Of a stretch of 64,000 bases of DNA, positions 50,850-59,838 are shown one piece after another. The stretch comes from Bacillus sp. MUM 116 (GTDB lineage Bacteria > Bacillota > Bacilli > Bacillales > Cytobacillaceae): positions 1 through 64,000 of the forward strand of contig NZ_MLYR01000002.1 of assembly GCF_001866655.1 (NCBI RefSeq). Direction: 5' to 3'. Numbering within the stretch: the first letter of the stretch is position 1; each line of letters opens with the position of its first letter. The translations under genes and the position numbers were made by a program. The notes under the pieces are model-generated. The model searched no databases and was not told the origin of the DNA. It was given only the letters and a program-made list of their open reading frames with translations.

Positions 50850-51147
50850 TTCTTATCATCTCCAAATAATTTTTCGTGTTCTGGGTCAGCTTTTGCCTGT
50901 CCATTTTGTTTTGCTAGTGGTACTACATAAGAAATTATTCCTATGATTAGAAAATGGTTATTTTAATTAATCTTTTTTTCAAAAAGAAAATTCTAGATAT
51001 AACGTAAAATCACCGATTATCATATATTTTCAATCAAACTTTGTTTTAAACCTACACATTGTATTTCTTAACGGGTGAACGACTCTGATGATCAAAATGC
51101 TAAAATAAAAACGCCAAAAAAGATAGCTAGGGATCAGTTGCCTTTTA

Positions 51148-51384
51148 TTAGACTAATAACTTCCAAAAGGTTATTTCTGTTCCTAGATCAGCTACTACTG
51201 ACTGAAGGATTGCGTCAGGATACTTTGCTTGAATTTCTTTTATAGTTTGATTCACTTTTTCTTCACGACGTCCATTAATAAGTACAGTGGCACCTTCCGC
51301 CACTAATGACATGGCGATTGCTTTTCCAATTCCTGCTGTCGACCCAGTAACCAGTGCCGTTTTTCCTTTTAAATATAGATGCAT
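51148..51384 (-). pseudogene. N-terminal fragment of a short-chain dehydrogenase
   Basis: KGKTALVTGSTAGIGKAIAM with the glycine-rich loop, VLINGRREEKVNQTIKEI and SVVADLGTE are standard for the first 70 residues of an SDR. The frame then ends in unrelated sequence (ITFWKLLV). Catalytic residues are missing. It lies 149 bp downstream of the aldo-keto reductase. Confidence 0.7.
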
Positions 51385-51532
51385 GTAGGTCCCTCCCAGA
51401 TTCGTGTTTTTATACCATTAACCTATGTAGGAATGAATAATTACGTTTATATTGTTAATCGTATGGATCACCCCTCTTACTTTAAACAGAAAATAAGAGG
51501 AGCTACCCATTTCTCAAAAGTATATAGATTTA

Positions 51533-52378
51533 TTAAAAGTCAAAATCGTCCGGATCTGGACCGACTCGATAATTCTGATTCAAGTCATCAATGATTTGCA
51601 TTTCTTCTTTCGTCAATTCAAAATCAAACACATTCGCATTTTCAACAATTCGATGCTCTTTTGTTGATTTCGGAATTATAACAACCCCATGTTGTAAATC
51701 CCAACGCAAAATAATTTGGGCGACAGATTTATTATGCTTGTCCGCAATTTCCTGTAAAACTTCATTGTCTAGCAACTGACCTTGCATTAATGGTGACCAT
51801 GCTTCGAGCTGAATACCGTTGTTTTGACAAAATGCTTGCAGCTCTTTTTGAGTTAATCGGGGATGGCGCTCTACTTGATTGACCATTGGTTTAATTTCAG
51901 CATCCTTCATTAATTCTTCCAAATGATGAATTTGAAAATTACTTACACCAATTGCTTTTACTCGGCCTTCTTTATAAAGAGTTTCTAATGCTCTCCAAGC
52001 ATCTTTATATTTCCCTTCAACCGGCCAATGAATCAAATATAAATCTAAATACTCTAAGCCAAGTTTCTTTAAACTAGTTTCATATGCAGCAATTGTTGAT
52101 TCATACCCTAGATCTGCATTCCAGACCTTTGAAGTAACAAAGAGCTGTTCTCTTGAAATACCTGCTTCTTTTAAGCCATCTTGGATTCCTTTACCAACAC
52201 CTTCTTCATTCTCATAAATTGCAGCGGTATCTACGCTACGGTATCCATGTTTAATAGCTGTTTTTACTGCGTTTACTAATTCAGGACCTTCTTCGACTTT
52301 AAAAACTCCAATTCCAAGCCAAGGCATTTTTACCCCATTATTCAAAGTTGTTGTATCTTGTATATTTTTAACCATCAT
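51533..52378 (-). CDS. Aldo/keto reductase (YvgN/glyoxal reductase type)
   Basis: A 281-residue AKR: GVKMPWLGIGVFKVEEG, GYRSVDTAAIYENEEGVGKG (Asp and catalytic Tyr), VTSKVWNADLGYE (Lys), YLIHWPVEGKY (His) and IIPKSTKEHRIVENANVF as NADPH site. Such enzymes reduce glyoxal, methylglyoxal and other aldehydes. GGAGG lies 7 nt before the AUG at 52378. It follows the MFS gene by 22 bp and is probably its operon partner. Confidence 0.9.
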   Translation of the reverse strand: MMVKNIQDTTTLNNGVKMPWLGIGVFKVEEGPELVNAVKTAIKHGYRSVDTAAIYENEEGVGKGIQDGLKEAGISREQLFVTSKVWNADLGYESTIAAYETSLKKLGLEYLDLYLIHWPVEGKYKDAWRALETLYKEGRVKAIGVSNFQIHHLEELMKDAEIKPMVNQVERHPRLTQKELQAFCQNNGIQLEAWSPLMQGQLLDNEVLQEIADKHNKSVAQIILRWDLQHGVVIIPKSTKEHRIVENANVFDFELTKEEMQIIDDLNQNYRVGPDPDDFDF

Positions 52379-52400
52379 TTTTAATACCTCCAAATTTTTA

Positions 52401-53594
52401 TTAAGCTTTATTTACTTGATCTTTTCGTTCCAAAGCTCTGCTAAATCCAGTTAAGACTGCAGCCACTAAAACCATAAGTGCTCCAATCCAAGACGTATGG
52501 ATAAGTCCTATCGAGTCTGTAATAAGACCGCCTAAATAGGATCCAACAGCAATCCCGGCATTAAATGCAGCAATATTTATTGCTGATGCCACATCAACCG
52601 CACTAGGAACGAAGCGCTCTGCCAGCATCACAACATATACTTGTAAGCCTGGCACATTCATAAATGCTAACAGTCCCATTAAAAGAATCGTTATTAATCC
52701 AGCAATTTTAAATGGAGCTGTAAACATCAAAATAAATAAGACGACTGCTTGTACAATAAACATATAGAACAATGAACGAATTGGATTTTGATTCGATAAT
52801 TTACCTCCAATCATATTCCCAATCGCAATCGCAATTCCATAAGCTAATAAAATGACAGCTACAGTTCCTTCTTTAAACCCGGTGATATCTTGAAGCAATG
52901 GGGATAAGAAGGTAAACACAACAAATGTTCCGCCATATCCTAACGCTGTAATAATGAATAAAAGCAATAATCGACCATTTGTCACAAGCTTAAGCTGATC
53001 ACGAAAAGAAGTTTTTACTCCTTTTCGTAAATTAGATGGGACAAGAATGCTATTTGCAATTAAGGCAATGACGCCAATGATAACAATGGTAACAAAGGCA
53101 GTTCTCCAACCTAGTTGCTGTCCAATAAAGGTTCCAAATGGAACACCGGTTACCGTAGCTACTGTAAGTCCTGTAAACATAATTGAAATCGCACTAGCTC
53201 TGCGATTTTCCGGAACTAAATCGGCAGCTATTGTCGATCCTATTGACATGAAGACCCCATGTGAAAATGCTGAGATCACACGCGCTACTAGCAATAAACC
53301 AATTGTCGTAGAAATAGCAGCAATAGTATTGCCAATAATAAAGACAATCATAATCCAAAGTAGTAATGTCTTACGTGACATTCTCGATGTCAAAGATGTC
53401 AAAATAGGAGCTCCAAACGTTACCCCTAAAGCATATAAAGATACAGTCAATCCTGCAGTGGTAACTGGAATACTTAAATCATTTGCAATAAGAGGCAGCA
53501 ACCCGACACTGATGAATTCAGTCGTTCCGATTGCAAAAGCACTTACTGCTAAAGCAAGCAGTGCGAACGTGCTTTGCTTTTTACTTAAAGCCAT
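52401..53594 (-). CDS. MFS efflux transporter (DHA1 type, YdhP/AraJ-like)
   Basis: A 397-residue, 12-helix permease. FAIGTTEFISVGLLPLIAND in helix 1 and RMSRKTLLLWIMIVF after helix 2 mark the DHA1 drug/sugar efflux group, as does SHGVFMSIGSTIAADLVPEN. It probably exports a toxic small molecule. GGAGAGG precedes the start. The gene is divergent from an HxlR regulator with a strong operator-like inverted repeat between them, and is followed by an aldo-keto reductase. Confidence 0.88.
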   Translation of the reverse strand: MALSKKQSTFALLALAVSAFAIGTTEFISVGLLPLIANDLSIPVTTAGLTVSLYALGVTFGAPILTSLTSRMSRKTLLLWIMIVFIIGNTIAAISTTIGLLLVARVISAFSHGVFMSIGSTIAADLVPENRRASAISIMFTGLTVATVTGVPFGTFIGQQLGWRTAFVTIVIIGVIALIANSILVPSNLRKGVKTSFRDQLKLVTNGRLLLLFIITALGYGGTFVVFTFLSPLLQDITGFKEGTVAVILLAYGIAIAIGNMIGGKLSNQNPIRSLFYMFIVQAVVLFILMFTAPFKIAGLITILLMGLLAFMNVPGLQVYVVMLAERFVPSAVDVASAINIAAFNAGIAVGSYLGGLITDSIGLIHTSWIGALMVLVAAVLTGFSRALERKDQVNKA

Positions 53595-53739
53595 ATTATC
53601 CTCTCCTTTTTTCTGTTATATAAATGGAAACTTTCATTTCAGCGAATAATAAATTTTGAAAGAAAGTATAGTATGAATCGGCCGGCAAATGTTATTATGA
53701 AATATATTGATTATAAAGAAAAGTACGCACTTTAAAGTT

Positions 53740-53784
53740 ATATAGGCACCTAAAAGTAATATAAGTACTTTTTGGTGCCTATAT
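53740..53784. promoter_or_regulatory. Operator-like inverted repeat between MFS and HxlR genes
   Basis: ATATAGGCACC (53740-53750) and GGTGCCTATAT (53774-53784) are exact complements; inside them TAAAAGTA faces TACTTTTT. Spacing of about 23 bp suits two bound HxlR dimers. It precedes the HxlR ribosome binding site. Confidence 0.65.
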
Positions 53785-53801
53785 GAAGGAGGAGGACAAA
53801 G

Positions 53802-54185
53802 ATGCAAAAAAAGAAATACAATATTTCTGTTGAAGCGACATTAGAAGTCATCGGTGGAAAGTGGAAATGTGTGATTCTCTGCCATCTAACTCACGGAAAA
53901 AAACGAACAAGCGAATTAAAGCGCCTTATGCCAAATATCACACAAAAAATGTTAACTCAACAATTACGTGAATTAGAACAGGATGGAATTATTAACCGAA
54001 TTATTTATAATGAAATTCCCCCAAAAGTGGAATATGAGCTTAGCGAATATGGCTGGAGTTTGAAAATTATTTTGGATTCTTTATGTGCTTGGGGAGAAAA
54101 TCATATTACAAAAGTATATGGTGATAAATCATCTGTCTTAGAGGACAACATCTTAAACAAAAAGATTGATTTTGTGCCATCATAA
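53802..54185 (+). CDS. HxlR-family transcriptional regulator
   Basis: A 127-residue winged-helix protein: ISVEATLEVIGGKWKCVILC (Cys at about 24 and 28), KRTSELKRLMPNITQKMLTQ and IPPKVEYELSEYGWSLKIIL. AAGGAGGAGG precedes the start. It probably controls the divergent MFS/aldo-keto reductase unit through 53740-53784. Cysteines next to the first helix could act as redox or electrophile sensors, by analogy with other HxlR proteins. Confidence 0.9.
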   Translation: MQKKKYNISVEATLEVIGGKWKCVILCHLTHGKKRTSELKRLMPNITQKMLTQQLRELEQDGIINRIIYNEIPPKVEYELSEYGWSLKIILDSLCAWGENHITKVYGDKSSVLEDNILNKKIDFVPS

Positions 54186-54245
54186 CGTAAAATAGTCCAG
54201 CAACAATCGCAAAACCATCGGGCATGATTGTGTAATAAGACAAAT

Positions 54246-54289
54246 CAAAAAATCCGATTCCTCAAATATTTAGGGGATCGGATTTTTTA
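54246..54289. terminator. Bidirectional terminator after HxlR
   Basis: AAAAAATCCGAT and ATCGGATTTTTT pair with an inner CC/GG extension; a T6 run follows on the plus strand. Confidence 0.8.
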
Positions 54290-54381
54290 GTTTGAAAATC
54301 TTCTTTGTATACAAAATCCCCGCATACCCTTTTTGCGTCATTCTCGTTGATAAAAACGACAAAACAAATGAAAAGTTATAT

Positions 54382-54690
54382 TCATATGTGCTCCTGGGCA
54401 GGATTAGTTCCAAGGCATAACGAAAGTGCGGGAAAAAGGAAAACAGCTAAAACTAAAAAAGGAAACAAGTATTTGAGATCAGCATTAACTGAAGCAGCTC
54501 ATTCTGTAAGAGGATAAAAAAACTATCTAGGAGCACCGCATAGGCGTACAGCCTAACGAAAGGGCAAAAAACGAGCAAGAATTGTATTCGCTCAATATCT
54601 TTTAACTTGTAAAGAAATGTATGTAGTTTTAGGAGAAGACTACTTCGATAAGCAAAAACATCAATCTATTGTTCGTTCCCGCTATAATTA
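54382..54690 (+). pseudogene. Decayed C-terminal part of an IS110-family transposase
   Basis: CSWAGLVPRHNESAGKRKTA and KKGNKYLRSALTEAAHSVRG match the intact transposase at 32221-33453, then a TAA and several further stops interrupt readable pieces (YVVLGEDYFDKQKHQSIV). The first two thirds of the gene and the bridge RNA region are missing. The end runs into the truncated membrane gene on the other strand. Confidence 0.85.
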
Positions 54691-55046
54691 GGCTTAGAAG
54701 AAATTTTTATTAAAATATAACCAATAATAAATCCAATTAATAATCCCGGAATCAATGACAACATTGGAAGCCATATAGGTCCGAAGGATATACCGAAAAA
54801 CAAATTAGGTGAATACATTAGCCCTATTGTAACAAAGTAGGCTCCAAAAGCAAATGGAACGAATGATAACCTGGGATTTTCCCCTTCTGCATGTTTATTC
54901 GCATCATACATGGCATACATATATACACATGGGTAAAACATTAGCCATTGATATTCGACCACTTTAGCAGCTTCTGGTAAGGAAATCAAAAGGGCATTAA
55001 GGATGTTTGCAGAACGGGAGAAAAATAGATTTAGTGTAAATGACAT
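54666..55046 (-). pseudogene. N-terminally truncated paralogue of the 38556 membrane protein
   Basis: The 126-residue frame aligns with the protein at 38556-39041 from its residue about 35 to the end (YQWLMFYPCVYMYAMYDANK, RLSFVPFAFGAYFVTIGLMY). The first 33 residues of that protein, including PGFGQLLNG, are missing and replaced by unrelated sequence at about 55040. An internal AUG could still be used, but no ribosome binding site is evident. Confidence 0.6.
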
Positions 55047-55067
55047 TTCTTCTTAATTGCCCATCCT

Positions 55068-55201
55068 TTAAAACAGTCTATACCTATCGAGAAGCTTTAA
55101 ATGTTTTATTTAAGGGTCCTAAATATGTGGATGAAACACAGTTAAAAAGAATGATTGAAGAGGAATTGGAGATTGAAGAGCATTGGGAGAATCGGAAGTA
55201 A
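55068..55201 (+). pseudogene. C-terminal fragment of an unidentified gene
   Basis: The frame FKTVYTYREALNVLFKGPKY then VDETQLKRMIEEELEIEEHW and ENRK ends at 55201. It has coding character but no start. No family recognised. The small gene at 55279 follows on the same strand. Confidence 0.35.
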
Positions 55202-55278
55202 AACAAATGTGTGCTTACTACGCGAAAGATGAAGAATTTGAAGCTAAGAAAAAACAAGTGCTTAGGATTTGATCCAGA

Positions 55279-55503
55279 ATGAATGTATCCATTGAGTTTC
55301 ATTTTATCTCGAATGAAAATAAAGTCATGCGTAGGGGAGAATTTCCTTTGAGAAGAAAACGGCCTGAAGAGGTAGCTTTTGAATTTTGGAAACAGATCAA
55401 AAGAGAAATGCCGTTTGATGGAGAGTTGGTACGAGTAAAAGCAAGTGGAGAAGATATAACAGAATTAGTAATGGAATTAGAAAAAGCCCCTCTCGAAGAT
55501 TGA
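55279..55503 (+). CDS. Hypothetical 74-residue protein
   Basis: MNVSIEFHFISNENKVMRRG, EFPLRRKRPEEVAFEFWKQI and LVRVKASGEDITELVMELEK: a compact alpha/beta sequence that looks conserved, but I cannot name the family. The ribosome binding site is moderate (AGGA, 13 nt). Its last codons lie inside the hairpin of a dispersed repeat copy. Confidence 0.5.
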   Translation: MNVSIEFHFISNENKVMRRGEFPLRRKRPEEVAFEFWKQIKREMPFDGELVRVKASGEDITELVMELEKAPLED

Positions 55504-55551
55504 GAAGGGGGCTACGACTCTTTGTTAAACTCAAGCCCCCGTTTGTTAACT
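55485..55551 (+). repeat. Dispersed repeat variant overlapping a gene end
   Basis: Hairpin AGCCCCTCTC-GAAGATT-GAGAAGGGGGCT, then TTGTTAAACTCAAGCCCCCGTT and TGTTAAC. The hairpin contains the stop codon of the 74-residue gene. Confidence 0.5.
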
Positions 55552-56004
55552 TTTTTCAATCTTACAAATCCACTTATAATAATTCAATAATATAATCAAC
55601 AAAATAGGGTCAACAAGAATAGAATACTCCAATTTCCACCAGCCATAATTGAAGTACCCCCAAGGTTCTGGTAGTAATGCTATTTCTTCATAAATCATCA
55701 TGAATACTAACCAAGAAATATAATAAAGAATTCTTTTTAATAATGGAGAGTTAAATGGATACCAATTCAAAAACATCATATTTACAGGTGGTAAAAGCAT
55801 TATAAGGCTGGGTAAACCTTCCCAATCAACATTTTGTGTAAAGTACCAATAGCCGTGGTATTTTTGGTCAATAAACAGATCAGCAATAACCTGTAAAGTA
55901 ATGGTGAACAGCCAAATATGAACAATTTGATTTTTGGTAAGTCTCTTGTTAGTTATAAAAGCAATTAAATTAAAAAGAATAACAGCACTAAAAAGTCCAA
56001 TCAT
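55546..56004 (-). CDS. CBO0543-family membrane protein
   Basis: A 152-residue protein with four or five helices. LPEPWGYFNYGWWKLEYSIL and DPILLIILLNYYKWICKIEK near the C terminus are, from memory, the signature of the CBO0543 family seen in spore-formers. The function is unknown. A weak ribosome binding site (AAAAAGGACA) precedes the AUG. Confidence 0.65.
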   Translation of the reverse strand: MIGLFSAVILFNLIAFITNKRLTKNQIVHIWLFTITLQVIADLFIDQKYHGYWYFTQNVDWEGLPSLIMLLPPVNMMFLNWYPFNSPLLKRILYYISWLVFMMIYEEIALLPEPWGYFNYGWWKLEYSILVDPILLIILLNYYKWICKIEKS

Positions 56005-56076
56005 AAAAATGTCCTTTTTAAACTTATTTTTTCTTACAATGGTTCACTTATTCGCCATTTAACTGATTTAAGTCTA

Positions 56077-56131
56077 AGAAAAATGGACCGCTGAAACAGT
56101 CCATTTTTGTTCAATTCTTGCGCCCGATTAT
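56077..56131 (+). repeat. Dispersed repeat, partial
   Basis: AAGAAAAATGGACCGCTGAA, ACAGTCCATTTTTGTTCAAT and TGCGCCCGATTA: A tract, hairpin (TGGAC/GTCCA) and the start of the right arm. Confidence 0.55.
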
Positions 56132-56161
56132 AGAAGATCGTATTGCAAGATAAGAAAACTG

Positions 56162-56371
56162 TTAGTTCAAATTTGGCATCCTGTCGAATACACGAGCAGA
56201 AAATGTACTTTTTAAATTTACATAAGTTAAAGAATCCAGCCCCCATCGTATTGTTATTTCTCCGTCTGGATATATAGCTTTAATCTTAGCGTATCTTCCA
56301 ATATCATCTTTTGAAACATCTAGGATTTCAAACTGCGGTAGCTCACGATTACGTGTCATAGTATTATCCAT
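56162..56371 (-). CDS. Hypothetical 69-residue protein
   Basis: Small beta-rich protein (QFEILDVSKDDIGRYAKIKA, GEITIRWGLDSLTYVNLKST) with no recognised domain; the layout recalls SH3-like folds. GAAGGATGAAGG lies upstream of the AUG. Confidence 0.45.
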   Translation of the reverse strand: MDNTMTRNRELPQFEILDVSKDDIGRYAKIKAIYPDGEITIRWGLDSLTYVNLKSTFSARVFDRMPNLN

Positions 56372-56450
56372 CCTTCATCCTTCAGTATGTCGTACTTAGC
56401 TTAACAGCTTGTTTTAATATTCGATTTCTTATGAATGTTAACCTTCTTCG

Positions 56451-56533
56451 AGTAACCTGCCATTTAGTGGAATAAGGAAAAAGGCTGCCGCAGCAACCCC
56501 AACCTTCTTCAAATAAAGTAACCGTAGTTGAAG
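56451..56533 (+). repeat. Dispersed repeat, nearly full form
   Basis: GTAACCTGCCATTTAGTGGA, ATAAGGAAAAA, hairpin GGCTGCC-GCAGC-AACCCC, CTTCTTCAAATAAAG and a degenerate right arm TAACCGTAGTTGAAG. Confidence 0.65.
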
Positions 56534-56560
56534 AGGATTCAGACTTTACAACAGAAATTT

Positions 56561-56959
56561 TCAGATAAAGAATCCCTCGGGATATAAATAGTCCTCTTCA
56601 GGTTCAACATCAGGATATCTTGTAAAAACAGAATTGAACTCATCATTTTCTATAAGGTATTCGATAACTTCAACAATCCGTTCCCGACTTACTAAATCTA
56701 TAAGAACCATCTCACTCGACCAAAAATATGCACCGTTCATACTTTCACCAGTCTGTTTATTCTTCTCTCTCAATGTCTGGATATTTTTATATGTAAAAAA
56801 ACTAGCTATCCATTTTGAACGGTTTGAAAATGTTACGATGACATCCGTGTTATCATCTTCAATATTCCATTCACCATCTGCCCATTCCTCTGCTTCTATC
56901 CAAATATACTTCCTGTGATTTTTTGTCAATAAAACAACCCCCATATTCCATATAAGCAC
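56561..56959 (-). CDS. Hypothetical 132-residue acidic protein
   Basis: IWIEAEEWADGEWNIEDDNT, DVIVTFSNRSKWIASFFTYK and NIQTLREKNKQTGESMNGAY show a conserved-looking mixed fold ending in an acidic tail (DVEPEEDYLYPEGFF). I do not recognise the family. The exact start is unclear: AUG at 56959, AUG at 56944 or a later UUG. Upstream is a right-arm piece of the dispersed repeat. Confidence 0.5.
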   Translation of the reverse strand: MLIWNMGVVLLTKNHRKYIWIEAEEWADGEWNIEDDNTDVIVTFSNRSKWIASFFTYKNIQTLREKNKQTGESMNGAYFWSSEMVLIDLVSRERIVEVIEYLIENDEFNSVFTRYPDVEPEEDYLYPEGFFI

Positions 56960-57073
56960 CCGTCAGCTCAATAATAATCAAATTTCATTTCGATATTTTA
57001 TATTGGTTATCTATACAATCCTGGTTGTGACAATCCTCCATTAGTTGAAGAAGTAAAAGAGTCAAAGTTAATT

Positions 57074-57250
57074 TTATACTCTTTTATAAAGGTACCAACC
57101 ACCCCAGCCTGCAACAAAGGCTAATGGTAATATAACAAAGTGACTTCCGTAATTCCCGATAAGCCAGTCAATCTTAAAAATATAGGCTATTCCATACAGA
57201 ATCTCTATTGCCAATAACGCAAAAAAGAGTTTTACAAAATAATCCTTCAT
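57074..57250 (-). CDS. Small two-helix membrane protein (58 residues)
   Basis: From the AUG at 57250 (AGAAAGGA 7 nt upstream): MKDYFVKLFFALLAIEILYG, then LIGNYGSHFVILPLAFVAGW and a Trp/Tyr-rich end GGWYLYKRV. No family recognised. Between 57290 and 57685 I see no gene. Confidence 0.5.
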   Translation of the reverse strand: MKDYFVKLFFALLAIEILYGIAYIFKIDWLIGNYGSHFVILPLAFVAGWGGWYLYKRV

Positions 57251-57685
57251 TGTTGAATCCTTTCTTTTGAAAGAAAAAATATTCATTTTTTAAGTTCGTT
57301 TTTTGGTAAAGAATTTTGGTATAGAATTTCTTCTACGTCGCTAATACTTTATTCAAAAACCCCTACCACAAAGTAGATAGGAGCTGAATATTAAAATCAA
57401 AAAATTTTCCGTAATTAATGGCTTATTCCCTTCTTTTTCTCATTCTCAATCTTGTACCGAATTTGTAATATTGTAGAAAGAAATAAGTTTGGTCGGAAAA
57501 AAGGTAAGGTATTATTTTATAAAGGTTTTTTTCTCCCACGCTTGTCCACTCTTATTCAAACATTTCCAGATTTTACCTATTTATTTTCTTTCGCTTATTC
57601 TATACAAATATGAAAGGAAGAATAAGTTGTTTTGGTATGAGTAATACTTAAATTAGAAAAATCCAATATTAAGAGGAGATCTTCA

Positions 57686-58693
57686 ATGAATACAAAACAT
57701 ATTGTTGGTTTATCATCAACAGAAATTTCAGGATTATGGGCTACTTATATTATGGATAGCTTATCTATCTGTCTCTCTAAGCATTTCCTGCAACAGTCGA
57801 ACAATGAAGATGTTAAACCCATAATTAAACTAACATTAGATATATCACAAAAACATATTGAGGAAATCAAGAATATTTTTGAAAAGGAGAAGTTCCCTAT
57901 TCCCAAGGGATTTTCCGATGAAGACTTTGATCTTTCAGCTCCACCTTTGTTTTTCGATTTATTTCCTGTAAGCTACGCTTACGGGATGAGTCGTATGGGT
58001 TTGACTGCCTATAGTATGCTAGTTTCTAATGTTGCCCGCGAAGATATTCGATCTTTCTTCTCTAAGTGTTTAACTTCCACATTGGATCTTTATAATACAT
58101 CAGTAAATCTAATGCTTTCTAAAGGGATATACGATCGCCCAACAATGATCCCTTATCCCGATAAAGTTGAATTTATTAAAAAGAAAGAAACATTTTTATC
58201 CAAGTGGTTCGAAAAGAAACGCCCTCTAAATGTTCTTGAACTATCTGAAATATTTTTTAACATTGAAAGGAACTATTTTGCTGTAGTCTTACTCACTGGA
58301 TTTATTCAAGTTGTGAAAGATGAACAAATAAAGAAATTTTTGACAAAAGGAAAAGACTTAGCTCAAAAACAAATTCATTTCCTAAACCATACTTTAATCA
58401 AGGAAGATTTGCTTGGCACTACAATGGTTAACTCAGAAGTGTCAACTTCTACTGTATCTCCTTTTTCAGAAAAGCTCATCATGAACCTTGTAACTATACT
58501 CAATACACAAGGAATAACCTATATTGGTCATGCAATAGCTTCATCAGCACGAATAGACCTTGCTATTGAATATTCAAAACTAATTCCTGAAATATTGCAG
58601 TATGGGAAGGAGGGCGCCGACATTTTGATAGAAAGGGGATGGATGGAAGAACCACCACACGCTCCGAATAGGAAGGAGTTGGCAGAAAATTAG
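57686..58693 (+). CDS. DUF3231-family protein (coat protein F-like, two repeats)
   Basis: A 335-residue protein made of two similar four-helix, ferritin-like halves: STEISGLWATYIMDSLSICL with LKLTLDISQKHIEEIKNIFE in the first, and VSTSTVSPFSEKLIMNLVTI with IGHAIASSARIDLAIEYSKL in the second. DUF3231 proteins are found in spore-formers and relate to CotF-like coat proteins. AGAGGAG precedes the start. A terminator follows at 58702. Confidence 0.8.
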   Translation: MNTKHIVGLSSTEISGLWATYIMDSLSICLSKHFLQQSNNEDVKPIIKLTLDISQKHIEEIKNIFEKEKFPIPKGFSDEDFDLSAPPLFFDLFPVSYAYGMSRMGLTAYSMLVSNVAREDIRSFFSKCLTSTLDLYNTSVNLMLSKGIYDRPTMIPYPDKVEFIKKKETFLSKWFEKKRPLNVLELSEIFFNIERNYFAVVLLTGFIQVVKDEQIKKFLTKGKDLAQKQIHFLNHTLIKEDLLGTTMVNSEVSTSTVSPFSEKLIMNLVTILNTQGITYIGHAIASSARIDLAIEYSKLIPEILQYGKEGADILIERGWMEEPPHAPNRKELAEN

Positions 58694-58701
58694 GTTTAAA
58701 T

Positions 58702-58735
58702 TAAACAAGGGATTTCAACGATCTCTTGTTTAATT
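58702..58735 (+). terminator. Terminator after DUF3231 gene
   Basis: AAACAAGGGAT and ATCTCTTGTTT pair with one mismatch, followed by AATTTAT. It lies 8 bp after the stop codon. Confidence 0.6.
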
Positions 58736-58872
58736 TATATGAAGCAAAATTTCCCGTTTTAACAAATTAAACTTGACACAATATTAAAAGAATTCAGATC
58801 TCTAACGGAACATACTTTTTTAAATGATATTAGTCTATCTTTTGTACAATATCAAGATGGGCTTAATAACAA

Positions 58873-58897
58873 AAAAGGATTGCTGCTGCAATCCTTA
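58873..58897 (+). repeat. Hairpin remnant of a dispersed repeat
   Basis: AAGGATTGCT-GC-TGCAATCCTT preceded by AACAAAAA, like the A tract and central stem of the dispersed repeat; arms are missing. The surrounding 58740-58956 shows no gene. Confidence 0.45.
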
Positions 58898-58956
58898 GTT
58901 CGTCTTGGAGAGTTTTAAAATCTTCTAGTGTCACCTAAATGTTGAAGAATAATTCT

Positions 58957-59051
58957 CTACATTGCATACAAAATCTCCTTTGCTTTTTTATCCACTTCTT
59001 CTAGTTTTTCACCTTCGGTAGGTCTTGTTATTAGTCCTCAAAGATATTCAT
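58957..59051 (-). pseudogene. Remnant of a small gene
   Basis: AAAGGTG precedes an AUG opening MNIFED, stop; the next frame continues LITRPTEGEKLEEVDKKA then KEILYAM and stop. A single-base change would restore a peptide of about 33 residues. No family recognised. Confidence 0.3.
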
Positions 59052-59082
59052 TTTATCACCTTTAGAATTAAGACTTTACTTA

Positions 59083-59127
59083 TTGAACAAATGTACCCGT
59101 TACTTTAAGTACAATGCTTCACAAACA
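59083..59127 (+). repeat. Dispersed repeat, right half
   Basis: TTGAACAAATGTACCCGTTA, CTTTAAGTACAATGC and TTCACAAAC. About 20 bp later ACAGGAATGCTGCACTGTTA starts a left end of the variant seen at 17055. Confidence 0.55.
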
Positions 59128-59213
59128 TTGCTGCTAATTTATATAATTACAGGAATGCTGCACTGTTAGCACGAATTTAAACACGTTTAAAAGTCCCTTT
59201 ATAAACTTTATAT

Positions 59214-59687
59214 TTACCAGACAGGTCTTAATATCGTTGGTAATTTACCATCATTTGCTTCATAAACTAATTTTGTTAAATCTTCTTTGAGCATTTGCAG
59301 TCGTTCAGCACCTATGTTTTCAATCCAACGTTGCTCAATCTCAGTTAGTATTTTCTCTTTTGCTTGCACCACTAACCAACCCCGTTCGGTCAAAACAATA
59401 ATTTTCCCTCTCTTATCCGTGGGATGAGCTTTTCGCATTACATAACCACTTTTCTCAAGATAATCCACCATTTTACTCACAGCTTGCTTTGTAATTCCTA
59501 AATATTCGGCTAGTTCTATACCTGTTGCTCCACTAGGAGTGATGCATTTAAACATAAAACCATGTACAGGCCTAATATCTCCAAATCCCAATTCACTCAA
59601 TCTATCATGTAGTTCATTAATTGATGTACTAAAGGATAATGATAAAAGTGATGTAAGATCTAATTCACTAAATACTTCATGATTCAC
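59214..59687 (-). CDS. MarR-family transcriptional regulator
   Basis: About 157 residues from a GUG at 59687, chosen because GAGGAGG lies 8 nt upstream; the longer frame has no site. Winged helix: GATGIELAEYLGITKQAVSK, MVDYLEKSGYVMRKAHPTDK and RGKIIVLTERGW. Two GTCAA/TTGAC operators lie directly upstream between this gene and the divergent DUF3238 gene, so it probably controls both and perhaps the azoreductase beyond. Confidence 0.88.
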   Translation of the reverse strand: MNHEVFSELDLTSLLSLSFSTSINELHDRLSELGFGDIRPVHGFMFKCITPSGATGIELAEYLGITKQAVSKMVDYLEKSGYVMRKAHPTDKRGKIIVLTERGWLVVQAKEKILTEIEQRWIENIGAERLQMLKEDLTKLVYEANDGKLPTILRPVW

Positions 59688-59701
59688 AAATAAAACCTCC
59701 T

Positions 59702-59775
59702 CAAATAAAGTCAATTAGGTTGACTTTATTTGAAACTCATTGTACTATACACAATGTAGTCAATCAAGTTGACTA
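59702..59775. promoter_or_regulatory. Pair of MarR operators
   Basis: 59702-59732 is an inverted repeat with arms CAAATAAAGTCAA and TTGACTTTATTTG; 59757-59775 is TAGTCAATCAAGTTGACTA. Both share AGTCAA-5 bp-TTGACT. Centre-to-centre spacing is about 49 bp. They overlap the region where both divergent promoters must lie. Confidence 0.75.
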
Positions 59776-59838
59776 TAATTCGATTACAAAAGAAATTGGA
59801 TTCACCGAAATATAATTAATAAATTATGGAGGGTTCTC

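Noticed and set aside
55300-55316. TATCTCGAAT near 55307 as an MhqR box
   Set aside because: Only one half-site is present, and it lies inside the coding frame of the 74-residue gene.
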